Shown here piece by piece: positions 24,428-31,582 of a stretch of DNA of 53,867 bases (positions are counted from its first letter, which is position 1; the number at the start of each line of letters is the position of its first letter). This stretch comes from DAOUET01 sp034430155 (GTDB lineage: Bacteria; Chloroflexota; Anaerolineae; Anaerolineales; UBA4823). The notes below the pieces were generated by a model. That model was not told the origin of the DNA, searched no databases, and saw only the letters and a program-made list of their open reading frames with translations. The position numbers and the translations under genes are program-made. Location: assembly GCA_034430155.1 (NCBI GenBank), contig DAOUET010000140.1, forward strand, positions 1 to 53,867. The letters are read 5' to 3'.

Positions 24428-24465
24428 AAAAAAAACCAGCCGTAACCTTACCTCCCCAGGCTACG
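24428..24465 (-). terminator. Minus-strand terminator immediately upstream of recX
   Basis: Read on the minus strand, CGTAGCC (24465-24459) pairs with GGTTACG (24447-24441) with one G-U pair, then comes a run of eight U. It ends six bases before the recX ATG, so it ends either a small upstream RNA or a recX leader. Confidence 0.75.
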
Positions 24466-24999
24466 ACTGTGCGAGAATTTCGCTATCAATCTCAGTGATA
24501 AATCGTTTTGGTGGTTATATTGAACAGGTAGGCAAGAATCCTGTCCACCTGAATCTAAAACATGCGAACTGTTAAAGATTTACCAGATTAAGGTTTACTG
24601 CTGTAAAAATAATTAGGAATACACCGATTTTCGATCCGAAAACGAGTTCAAATTGCTCCATAGCAGTAAACGATCTCACCATGAAAAATTTACTCTGAGA
24701 TTAATAATCGAGGCCGTAACCGCGCCTATGCTCATCTTTGATCATTCTACCTATTGGCACGGTGTCAATGTCTGCCTTAGTTGGGCTGTTGTTTGTATGC
24801 ACGCTCGGTACAGACTGGATGATCGAACCTCACGTACTTCCTCATCAACGCACCAACAGCAGTGGAGAGGGTAGCTTTAATCGTGTTTTCGCTTACGCAT
24901 AAGATAATTGACGGGTTGAAGACCTAATTCTTCAAACAATAACATCGTGTAGTTTATACTCAATCCGTCGTAGCGGAAGCCCAATGATATATTTTTACG

Positions 25000-25041
25000 A
25001 TCTCTTGAGCAGATAAATTAAAATATATTAATTCAAGAGAT
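25000..25041. repeat. Inverted repeat in the recX-maeB gap
   Basis: ATCTCTTGA (25000-25008) is the reverse complement of TCAAGAGAT (25033-25041). The 24 bases between are almost purely A and T. It could be an operator pair or a hairpin; no U-run follows. Confidence 0.4.
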
Positions 25042-25277
25042 ATACACTCATTATACATTATATCTATGATTATGTTAAGAAAAATTTTAAATGCTTTCAT
25101 TGTCATTGAAATCGAAGAAAAGGATAGTATGACCAAGCCAGGCGGATGAACGAATTAAGCCACGTGAAGTGCACTAGTACTCACCGTCTCATACCATTAT
25201 TATTCGTTCTAGGTTTGACTTCATTCGGTTATGCTTAAAATCTATTGAATAAAAAACGATTCAAGTGATCAAGGGAG

Positions 25278-25283
25278 TATAAT
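25278..25283 (+). promoter_or_regulatory. Possible -10 element for maeB
   Basis: TATAAT is perfect, but no good -35 is found at 16-18 bases. It lies 19 bases ahead of the first hairpin of the maeB leader, giving a leader of about 145 bases. Confidence 0.4.
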
Positions 25284-25296
25284 GTTTATAGATCCA

Positions 25297-25403
25297 AGAA
25301 GTTTTGACTTCTCCTCGGGGAAAATGCACAATGGTTGAACGATCCGGATAATTCCCCAAAGTTACTGGTTTGGAGGTTTCCGGAAAAGCTTTCTTCCGAA
25401 AAC
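25297..25403 (+). promoter_or_regulatory. Three consecutive hairpins in the maeB leader
   Basis: Hairpin 1: AGAAGT/ACTTCT (25297-25302, 25307-25312). Hairpin 2: GGGGAA/TTCCCC (25317-25322, 25352-25357) enclosing 29 bases. Hairpin 3: GTTT-c-CGGAA paired with TTCCG-a-AAAC (25376-25385, 25394-25403). None has a U-run, and the ribosome site taggag lies after the third. Confidence 0.4.
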
Positions 25404-25434
25404 TATTTATAGATAATCTTATTAGGAGTGTGTT

Positions 25435-27699
25435 ATGAATGATATGCGGGATGAAGCACTTGAATATCACCGTTTAGGAGGTAAACCCGGAAAGATATCA
25501 ATTCACCCCACAAAACCACTAGTAACCCAACGTGACCTGTCATTGGCCTATTCACCAGGTGTGGCTTTCCCTGTCTTGGAGGTGGAGAAAGATCAAGAAT
25601 TGGCCTATGAATTCACCTCCAAAGGTAATTTGGTGGCGGTAGTTTCGAACGGAACGGCCATACTGGGTTTAGGTGATCGTGGGGCTTTGGCTTCTAAACC
25701 GGTGATGGAAGGCAAAGGAGTCCTTTTTAAAGTGTTTTCTGATATTGATGTCTTTGATATTGAGGTGGATACCAAAGATCCGGATGAACTCATCCGGGTA
25801 GTGGCAGCCATTTCGCCCACCTTTGGGGGTATCAATTTGGAAGATATCAAGGCTCCAGAGTGCTTCTATATTGAGGAGACTCTTAGGGAAATGCTGGATA
25901 TTCCAGTATTTCATGATGACCAACATGGGACTGCCATTATATCGAGTGCTGGATTGATCAATGCGCTCGAACTGGTCGACAAGCGATTGGATGAGATTAA
26001 AGTGGCGATCTCAGGCGCCGGAGCTTCGGCGATTTCCTGTGCCGAACTTGCAGTTATGCTGGGAGTGAAAAGAAAAAACATCTTCCTGGTGGACAGCCGT
26101 GGAGTCGTTTCGAAGGACCGCAAGGACGGTATGAACAAATATAAAGAACGGTTTGCCCAGGAAACCGATGCGAAGACCTTAGCAGATGTCGTGCGCGGGG
26201 CTGATGTGTTTTATGGTCTCTCTGTTGCGGATGTGCTCACACCTGAAATGGTAAAAACCATGGCAGAACGCCCCCTGATCTTTGCAATGGCCAATCCAGA
26301 CCCTGAAATCAAATACGAACTCGCCAAAGAAGTTAGACCGGATGCGATTGTAGCGACTGGACGGTCGGATTACCCCAACCAGGTCAATAATGTATTAGGG
26401 TTCCCCTTTATCTTCCGGGGAGCGTTGGATGTGCGTGCCCGCGCAATCAATGATGAGATGAAAATCGCGGCTGCGTATGCCCTGGCTGGATTAACAAAAG
26501 AAGATGTACCGGACAGCGTCTTGCGGGCATATGGATTAGAGAGTTTGAAATTCAGCGAAGATTACATCCTCCCGAAACCCTTAGACCCCCGAGTTCTGCT
26601 TTGGGAATCGCCAGCGGTGGCAAAAGCTGCCATAGAAACGGGCGTAGCCCGGAAAAAGGTTGATATTGACCAATATAAACAAGAGCTGGCTTTCCGGCAA
26701 GGTATGGGCCAACAAGTACGCCATTTCATAATGAGCAAGGCTAAATCTTCTCCCACCCGGAAGCACATCGTTTTTGCTGAAGGAGAGGAGCAAAAAATTA
26801 TTCGTGCTGCTGTTCAGGTGAAAGAGGAGGGGATCGGGATTCCGATCCTGTTGGGACGCCGGGAAATAATTGAAGCGAAGCTTGCGACACTGGGATTGGA
26901 TAGTGAATTGGAAATTGTCAATCCCTCCCATTTCGACCGACTGGAAGAATATGCCAAGGGATTCTTCGAAATGAGGCAGCGGAAAGGTGTGGCCCTGAAA
27001 GAATCATATAAATTGGTGTGTGAACCGAATATTTTTGGCCCGATGATGGTCAAGATGGGAGATGCTGATGCGTTTGTATCTGGTCTGACCTATGATTACC
27101 CCGAGGTCATCAGACCGGCATTACAAATTCACCATACCTATTCAGGAGCCAAACGTGCGGCAGGCGTCTATATCATGATTGTAGAAAATCGCACCTATCT
27201 ATTTACCGATGCGACCGTAAATATTGATCCCAGCGCAGAAGATCTGGCTGAGATTGCCTGTCTCTCGGCTGATTTCGCTCGGCAGCTGGGTCTTGAGCCG
27301 CGCGTGGCACTACTATCCTTTTCGAACTTCGGGAGTACGCCACACCCTCTATCTGAGAAAGTCCACCGAGCAGTAGAAATCATTAAAAGCAAGTGCCCTG
27401 ACTTCGCAGTAGATGGAGAAATGCAGGCTGATACAGCCGTGGTACCTGAGATTGTGGAGGAGCGCTACCCATTCAGCACGGTAAAAGATGCCAACGTGTT
27501 GGTCTTCCCCTCTCTGGAGGCTGCGAACATTGCCTATAAGTTACTGGCTCGTTTAGGAAATGCCCAGGCAATTGGCCCGATCCTGCTCGGCATGGGGGCA
27601 CCAGTGCATGTGCTTCAGACCGGAGATGAAGTGCGGGATATTGTTAACATCGCATCGATCGCGGTAATGGATGTGGTTAACCGGGAGAATGACAAATAA
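25435..27699 (+). CDS. maeB: Malic enzyme fused to a phosphotransacetylase-like domain
   Basis: The 754-residue protein is the long MaeB type. The malic enzyme part (about 1-420) has YSPGVAFPVLEV, the substrate motif HDDQHGTAI near 160-168 and the nucleotide-binding GAGASA near 195. The C-terminal part (about 430-750) resembles phosphotransacetylase (FGPMMVKMGDADAFVSGLTY) and in studied homologues is regulatory, sensing acetyl-CoA, not catalytic. It decarboxylates malate to pyruvate with NAD(P)+ reduction. The start follows taggagtgtgtt. It stands alone with a structured leader and strong terminator. Confidence 0.95.
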   Translation: MNDMRDEALEYHRLGGKPGKISIHPTKPLVTQRDLSLAYSPGVAFPVLEVEKDQELAYEFTSKGNLVAVVSNGTAILGLGDRGALASKPVMEGKGVLFKVFSDIDVFDIEVDTKDPDELIRVVAAISPTFGGINLEDIKAPECFYIEETLREMLDIPVFHDDQHGTAIISSAGLINALELVDKRLDEIKVAISGAGASAISCAELAVMLGVKRKNIFLVDSRGVVSKDRKDGMNKYKERFAQETDAKTLADVVRGADVFYGLSVADVLTPEMVKTMAERPLIFAMANPDPEIKYELAKEVRPDAIVATGRSDYPNQVNNVLGFPFIFRGALDVRARAINDEMKIAAAYALAGLTKEDVPDSVLRAYGLESLKFSEDYILPKPLDPRVLLWESPAVAKAAIETGVARKKVDIDQYKQELAFRQGMGQQVRHFIMSKAKSSPTRKHIVFAEGEEQKIIRAAVQVKEEGIGIPILLGRREIIEAKLATLGLDSELEIVNPSHFDRLEEYAKGFFEMRQRKGVALKESYKLVCEPNIFGPMMVKMGDADAFVSGLTYDYPEVIRPALQIHHTYSGAKRAAGVYIMIVENRTYLFTDATVNIDPSAEDLAEIACLSADFARQLGLEPRVALLSFSNFGSTPHPLSEKVHRAVEIIKSKCPDFAVDGEMQADTAVVPEIVEERYPFSTVKDANVLVFPSLEAANIAYKLLARLGNAQAIGPILLGMGAPVHVLQTGDEVRDIVNIASIAVMDVVNRENDK

Positions 27700-27720
27700 A
27701 ATCAGATTCATGAAGACGAA

Positions 27721-27762
27721 ACCGCGACCCACTGGTGAGCCTGGTGGGTCGCGGTGTTATTA
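27721..27762 (+). terminator. Strong terminator after maeB
   Basis: A 12-bp perfect GC-rich stem (27721-27732 with 27744-27755, 11-base loop) is followed by gttatta. It begins 21 bases after the maeB stop. Confidence 0.8.
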
Positions 27763-28100
27763 TGGCGGGCCGGATTTTACATTCTTTAGGTACTCGTAGA
27801 ATTCAGCTACGAGTGGAAGTCTGTGCAGGCTGATGATCGATGCAATTCCCCTTTTCATTTGATTATGTTTAGTAGTTACGCAGTTCAGGGGAAAATCGGG
27901 GGTGTTTGGACGGGCGTTTCCCGCCCAAACACCCCCATCCTCCCACAAACTGCGTAAGTCCTAATGTTAATAATTTGCGTATTTTTGATACAAGGCCAGG
28001 CGGAGCGATTTTATCGTTGCTCTGGTGTTCATAGAGCAATTCATTATTGCTTAATATGGTAGGATAATGAACCCATAAATAACTATAGCTGGAGGTTTGC
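27763..28100. other. Intergenic region after maeB
   Basis: This non-coding stretch contains a second hairpin (27792-27799 with 27807-27814, 8-bp perfect stem) and the MITE-like element at 27870-27963. A ribosome site for the next gene lies at 28091-28095. No convincing promoter was found for that gene. Confidence 0.6.
27870..27963. mobile_element. 94-bp MITE-like element with a 5-bp target duplication
   Basis: The ends are 16-bp imperfect inverted repeats: TAGtagTTACGCAGTT at the left and the reverse complement of TAGgacTTACGCAGTT at the right (13 of 16 identical). Both sides are flanked by ATGTT (27865-27869 and 27964-27968), a likely target duplication. The interior is a second long hairpin: a 12-bp stem, one mismatch, then 4 bp (27898-27914 with 27920-27936), loop cgttt. 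No coding capacity, so it would need a transposase supplied elsewhere. Confidence 0.75.
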
Positions 28101-28595
28101 TTGGCAGAAAGAACCCGTATTTGTTTTGTTTGTCTCGGAAATATCGTCCGCAGTCCTTTGGCTGAGGGTTTATTCAGAAAACTGGTGGAAGAGGCGGGGG
28201 TAGACCATAAATATCAAATTGAATCAGCAGGTACTTCCGATTGGCATATCGGCGAACCACCCGATAAACGCATGCGACGGGTGGCGGCATCACACGGTTT
28301 GGAATATAGTGGCCGGGCTCGCCAATATCAACCCGAGGACTTCGAACGATTTGATTTGATCGTGGCGATGGATAATACGAATCGCATCAATCTTATAGAT
28401 CTAGTGCCGAGCAAGGAAGCTCGCCAGAAAATCCATCTCTTAAGGGAATTCGATCCAATGAGTGGACCGAACCAGTCTGTACCAGATCCTTATTACGGAT
28501 ATATTGACGGCTTTGAGCGGGTTTATCTTATAGTGGAGCGCTCCTGTAAAGGCTTGTTACAAGCATTAGAAGATGGTTATCGAAATGATTCCTGA
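28101..28595 (+). CDS. Low-molecular-weight protein-tyrosine-phosphatase family
   Basis: The start is TTG 28101, five bases after GGAGG, giving 164 residues. The phosphate loop CLGNIVRS has nucleophile C11 and R17 (C-x5-R), and the general-acid motif DPYYG is near residue 133, so the enzyme should be active. Some members of this family are known to dephosphorylate protein-bound ribulosamine 5-phosphate, and their genes commonly neighbour fructosamine-kinase homologues. Here the kinase gene overlaps this one by 23 bases, which makes that deglycation role more likely than tyrosine signalling. Confidence 0.92.
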   Translation: MAERTRICFVCLGNIVRSPLAEGLFRKLVEEAGVDHKYQIESAGTSDWHIGEPPDKRMRRVAASHGLEYSGRARQYQPEDFERFDLIVAMDNTNRINLIDLVPSKEARQKIHLLREFDPMSGPNQSVPDPYYGYIDGFERVYLIVERSCKGLLQALEDGYRNDS

Positions 28596-29436
28596 AGAAG
28601 TTCGTGAGTGGCTCCAGGTTGGTGGATATAGCGAAATCCTATCCATAAAACCGGTTGGGGGCGGTTGTATTAATAATGGCATGGTTCTGGAAACCGTTTT
28701 CGGACAGACTTTCTTTTTAAAAACTAACTCGAATTCCCCTGGGAATATGTTCACCCGTGAGGTGGAGGGTTTGAAAGCGCTAAGTGTGCAAGATGGCCCG
28801 CGAGTTCCGATGCCATACTTGTGGGGAGAAGGTTTCATCCTTATGGAGGACCTGGCACCGGCTGCTCGTCAGCAGGAATACTGGCCTGATTTCGGTCGGA
28901 AACTGGCAGCTTTGCACCAACACACAATGGATCGATTTGGTTTTCATCACGATAATTATATTGGCAGCACCCCCCAAGTAAACCTTTGGACAGATGACGG
29001 GTATACGTTTTTTGGCAAGCACCGCTTGATTTTTCAGGCAGACCTGGCAAACAAGCGTGGTCTACTCAACCAGGTAGAGGTGAATGTGATCGAAAATCTG
29101 GCAGCTCGCCTTCAAGAGATCATACCCGTTCAGCCAGCCTCTCTCATACACGGAGATCTATGGAGTGGAAACGCTACGACAGGGGATAAGGGAGAACCAG
29201 CCATAATCGACCCAGCGGCTCATTATGGTTGGGCGGAAGCTGAATTGGCGATGACGAATCTCTTCGGCGCATTTCCGGAATCGTTCTATCGAGCATATGA
29301 GGAAATTCGTCCACTTGAGGCGGGATTTCAACAGCGCTTTCCGATATACAATCTGTACCATCTGCTAAACCACTTGAATTTATTTGGGGTTGGCTATCTA
29401 GGGCAAGTGCGTTCCGTCTTGCGTCGTTTTCGGTAA
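28573..29436 (+). CDS. Fructosamine/ribulosamine 3-kinase family protein
   Basis: The 287-residue protein has the FN3K kinase-like fold, with the catalytic motif HGDLWSGN at residues 193-200 (D195) and metal-site aspartate in AIIDPAAHYG, and the lid segment GGCINNGMVLETVFGQTFFLK near the start. These enzymes phosphorylate the sugar C3 of glycated lysines so that the adduct falls off. Bacterial members prefer ribulosamines or erythrulosamines. ATG 28573 or ATG 28585 could be the start; both overlap the phosphatase gene, indicating coupled expression. Confidence 0.92.
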   Translation: MVIEMIPEEVREWLQVGGYSEILSIKPVGGGCINNGMVLETVFGQTFFLKTNSNSPGNMFTREVEGLKALSVQDGPRVPMPYLWGEGFILMEDLAPAARQQEYWPDFGRKLAALHQHTMDRFGFHHDNYIGSTPQVNLWTDDGYTFFGKHRLIFQADLANKRGLLNQVEVNVIENLAARLQEIIPVQPASLIHGDLWSGNATTGDKGEPAIIDPAAHYGWAEAELAMTNLFGAFPESFYRAYEEIRPLEAGFQQRFPIYNLYHLLNHLNLFGVGYLGQVRSVLRRFR

Positions 29437-29473
29437 CAACCCTGGAAAAGTTAATACTAGGGGGGTATTTAAA

Positions 29474-30910
29474 TTAAGTATCGTTCTTTTTGATGTAGCT
29501 ATTATTAAGTGAGAAATACACATCAAAATCCGGCTTCCAACCTACAGGTGTAAATTCTCCGGAAGCAGGGTCCTGGATATATTCGCGGTGGTATTCACCG
29601 CGGGTGATTGCGGTGAGAGCCTCAACCAGGGTTTCGACATCCCCCCTGGTATTGTATAAACCGAAGGAGGCGCGCACCATACCAGGCATATCTGATTTGT
29701 CACCGGCGATTATCTTTGAGCGTGCAGTTTGAGCTTCGTCTGGCGAAAGCCCAAGCAGGTGAAGGATGTAAGGATGGGCGCAGAAACAACCACTACGAAC
29801 ACCGATCCCATATTCATATCCCAGGATGGCTGCAACCTGAAAGTGAGAGTGGTTCGCCAAATTAAAAGGGATAACACCTAAGCGATCTTTGGCATGATGC
29901 GGATCAACATCGCCGTAGAGATGCAAGCCGGGGACTGTCGACAAAAGCGTGAGGGTATAAGCAGTGAGATCAGCTTCGTGTGAAACAACGTTTTCCATGC
30001 CGATGGCTTCCAACTGGTTGATAGCTGCGGCAAGGGCGATCGCACCTACTGTGTTGGGGCTTCCGGCCTCTTCCCGTTCAGGTGGGTCTGCCCAAACCAC
30101 GTCGTTGAGCGTGACAATTTCGACCGTGCCGCCTCCCATCATATCGAGGTCACCGTGCTCAAAGGTCTCACGCAGTCCAATTAAGGCACCGGTGCCAAAG
30201 GGAGCATAGAGTTTGTGAGCTGAGATAGCCACATAGTCTAAATGGGTGGGGTCATTTAGAGGGCGCATGTCAATTTTGCGATGGGGAGCGAGCTGAGCAC
30301 AATCCACGGCAATTTGTGCCCCTACTCCATGCGTTTTTTCTGCCAGATTGTGGATGGGGTTCAAGTATCCAGTAACATTACTCGCGCCGGTGATGGAAAC
30401 TAAAGCAACTCGATCAGCATACTTATCAAGTTTGGCGTCGAAATCAGACTCGTCTAAACGGCCATCGTCCGTCAAATTTACATGAACGGTTTGGGTTGCT
30501 GCACGCCAGGGTAAATCGTTCGAATGGTGCTCCATACCACTGGTAAGCACGATATTCCTTTCCGGCGTAAAGGGAAAACGGTGAGCTAACTTGTTAATCG
30601 CTTCAGTAGCGTTCTTACCAAACAGGCAGGTATGTATATGCGGATCAGCGCCGACAAAGCGCATAACCGTTTTGCGAGTTTCTTCGTAGGCATGAGTAGA
30701 GAGCTGGCTCTTGAAGCCGGTACCACGATGGACACTGCTATAGTAATCGAGAAAGTGGTTTATGGTCTCTTGAACAACTTTGAATGGAGGCGTAGAGGCG
30801 GCGTTGTCAAGATTCACATATGATTTTTGATTTCCATTCAGGAGGGGGATATTGACGTCGACACCAGTAAATAAAGAAGCGTAATTTCGAGTAGATGGGA
30901 ACGATGACAT
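29474..30910 (-). CDS. Cysteine desulfurase-like class V aminotransferase
   Basis: The 478-residue PLP enzyme has the class V layout: YVNLDNAASTPP near 31-42, the PLP lysine K233 in ISAHKLYAPFGTG, and a cysteine loop RSGCFCAHPY with C375 and C377 where SufS-type desulfurases carry the catalytic cysteine. It is longer than SufS (about 405), with an extra C-terminal part and an N-terminal extension. No suf or isc genes lie nearby, so sulphur donation to Fe-S clusters is possible but unproven. A ccaaggagc ribosome site precedes the start; it is divergent from mraZ. Confidence 0.8.
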   Translation of the reverse strand: MSSFPSTRNYASLFTGVDVNIPLLNGNQKSYVNLDNAASTPPFKVVQETINHFLDYYSSVHRGTGFKSQLSTHAYEETRKTVMRFVGADPHIHTCLFGKNATEAINKLAHRFPFTPERNIVLTSGMEHHSNDLPWRAATQTVHVNLTDDGRLDESDFDAKLDKYADRVALVSITGASNVTGYLNPIHNLAEKTHGVGAQIAVDCAQLAPHRKIDMRPLNDPTHLDYVAISAHKLYAPFGTGALIGLRETFEHGDLDMMGGGTVEIVTLNDVVWADPPEREEAGSPNTVGAIALAAAINQLEAIGMENVVSHEADLTAYTLTLLSTVPGLHLYGDVDPHHAKDRLGVIPFNLANHSHFQVAAILGYEYGIGVRSGCFCAHPYILHLLGLSPDEAQTARSKIIAGDKSDMPGMVRASFGLYNTRGDVETLVEALTAITRGEYHREYIQDPASGEFTPVGWKPDFDVYFSLNNSYIKKNDT

Positions 30911-30975
30911 TCTTGCTCCTTGGTTCGAATATGACCTTACAAAATTGTGAACTGGGTAAATTTGGAGAAAAATAC

Positions 30976-31004
30976 TTGCATTAAAGATAATTTTCGGATA
31001 TACT
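30976..31004 (+). promoter_or_regulatory. Promoter of the division and cell-wall cluster
   Basis: TTGCAT (30976-30981) and TATACT (30999-31004) are separated by exactly 17 bases. Transcription would begin near 31011, just before the MraZ boxes. An ATG at 31009 would precede the start point, supporting ATG 31087 for mraZ. Confidence 0.75.
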
Positions 31005-31015
31005 GTGTATGATTG

Positions 31016-31040
31016 TGGGAGAAAGTGGGAGAAAGTGGAA
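31016..31040 (+). promoter_or_regulatory. MraZ operator: three TGGGA-type boxes at 10-bp spacing
   Basis: TGGGA at 31016-31020 and 31026-31030 and TGGAA at 31036-31040 are separated by GAAAG each time. Known MraZ operators are repeats of TGGGN with five-base spacers, so this fits well. The site covers the first transcribed bases, so binding would autorepress mraZ and the dcw cluster. Confidence 0.85.
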
Positions 31041-31086
31041 CGCCGGTACTTCCGGCGTTTACCTGTTTAAGGATGGGTTAGAACAA

Positions 31087-31530
31087 ATGTTCCTGGGCCA
31101 GTATCAGCATACCATCGACAACAAAGGCCGCTTGACTATCCCGGCCCGGTTTCGTGAGTTGTTGGCTGCTGAGGGTGCGTATATCACTCTGGGTTTTGAC
31201 CAGAATCTAATGGTGCTAACCGTGCCTTCTTTCGACCAGGTTTATCAACGTATTAACCACACCAGCATGACTGACCCAACGGCTCGCTTGTTGAAGCGCC
31301 TGATTTTCTCTGGAGCCGATCAAGTCGGTGTAGATAAAGCAGGTCGTATTCTTATACCACAATTTCTCCGAGAAGCTGCCGGTCTTGATAGTGAGGCAGT
31401 AGTAGTCGGTGTGGGAGATTATTTTGAAATATGGTCACCTGAATTATGGGCTGGTCAGATGGCTCAGATAGAGGATGCCGGAGCCAATGCCCAGCGCTTT
31501 ATAGCACTCGATATATCAACCGACCAATAA
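31087..31530 (+). CDS. mraZ: Transcriptional regulator MraZ
   Basis: From ATG 31087 the protein is 147 residues, the usual size, starting MFLGQYQHTIDNKGRLTIPA. It has two SpoVT/AbrB-like halves, each with the D-x3-R motif: DNKGR near residue 11 and DKAGR near residue 89. MraZ is a ring-shaped DNA-binding protein that represses the dcw operon, including itself. The triple box 31016-31040 lies directly upstream. rsmH follows after about 50 bases, the conserved first pair of the cluster. Confidence 0.96.
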   Translation: MFLGQYQHTIDNKGRLTIPARFRELLAAEGAYITLGFDQNLMVLTVPSFDQVYQRINHTSMTDPTARLLKRLIFSGADQVGVDKAGRILIPQFLREAAGLDSEAVVVGVGDYFEIWSPELWAGQMAQIEDAGANAQRFIALDISTDQ

Positions 31531-31582
31531 TTTTATCACGCCGGTGATACGCCCTCCGGGATTTAGGCGTGAATGGCAGATC

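Larger units (their letters stand above)
24422..25434. other. 1-kb AT-rich region without a recognisable gene
   Basis: No convincing gene is seen between recX and maeB. The recX-proximal part (to about 24650) can encode a minus-strand structured RNA with hairpins at 24525-24551 and 24615-24645 and a terminator. Inverted repeats occur at 24916-24922/24929-24935 and 25000-25008/25033-25041. Two short frames with hydrophobic stretches (24768-24902, 44 residues; 25146-25238, 30 residues) lack ribosome sites. The maeB-proximal 170 bases form a promoter and structured leader. Confidence 0.5.

Noticed and set aside
24653..24902. Short frames upstream of maeB (73 residues from 24653; 44 residues from 24768 with a hydrophobic start)
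   Set aside because: No ribosome site, and the two frames overlap in different phases with no recognisable domain. Kept only as part of the 1-kb gap finding.
25146..25238. 30-residue frame resembling a signal peptide
   Set aside because: It stops right after the hydrophobic part and lacks a well-spaced ribosome site; not enough to call a gene.
31016..31040. Short direct repeats as a possible CRISPR remnant
   Set aside because: The period is only 10 bp and the sequence fits the MraZ operator exactly; no repeat-spacer array or cas gene is present in the window.
31009..31086. Upstream ATG for mraZ at 31009
   Set aside because: It would lie before the predicted transcription start, would place the MraZ boxes inside the gene, and adds 26 residues not found in MraZ proteins.
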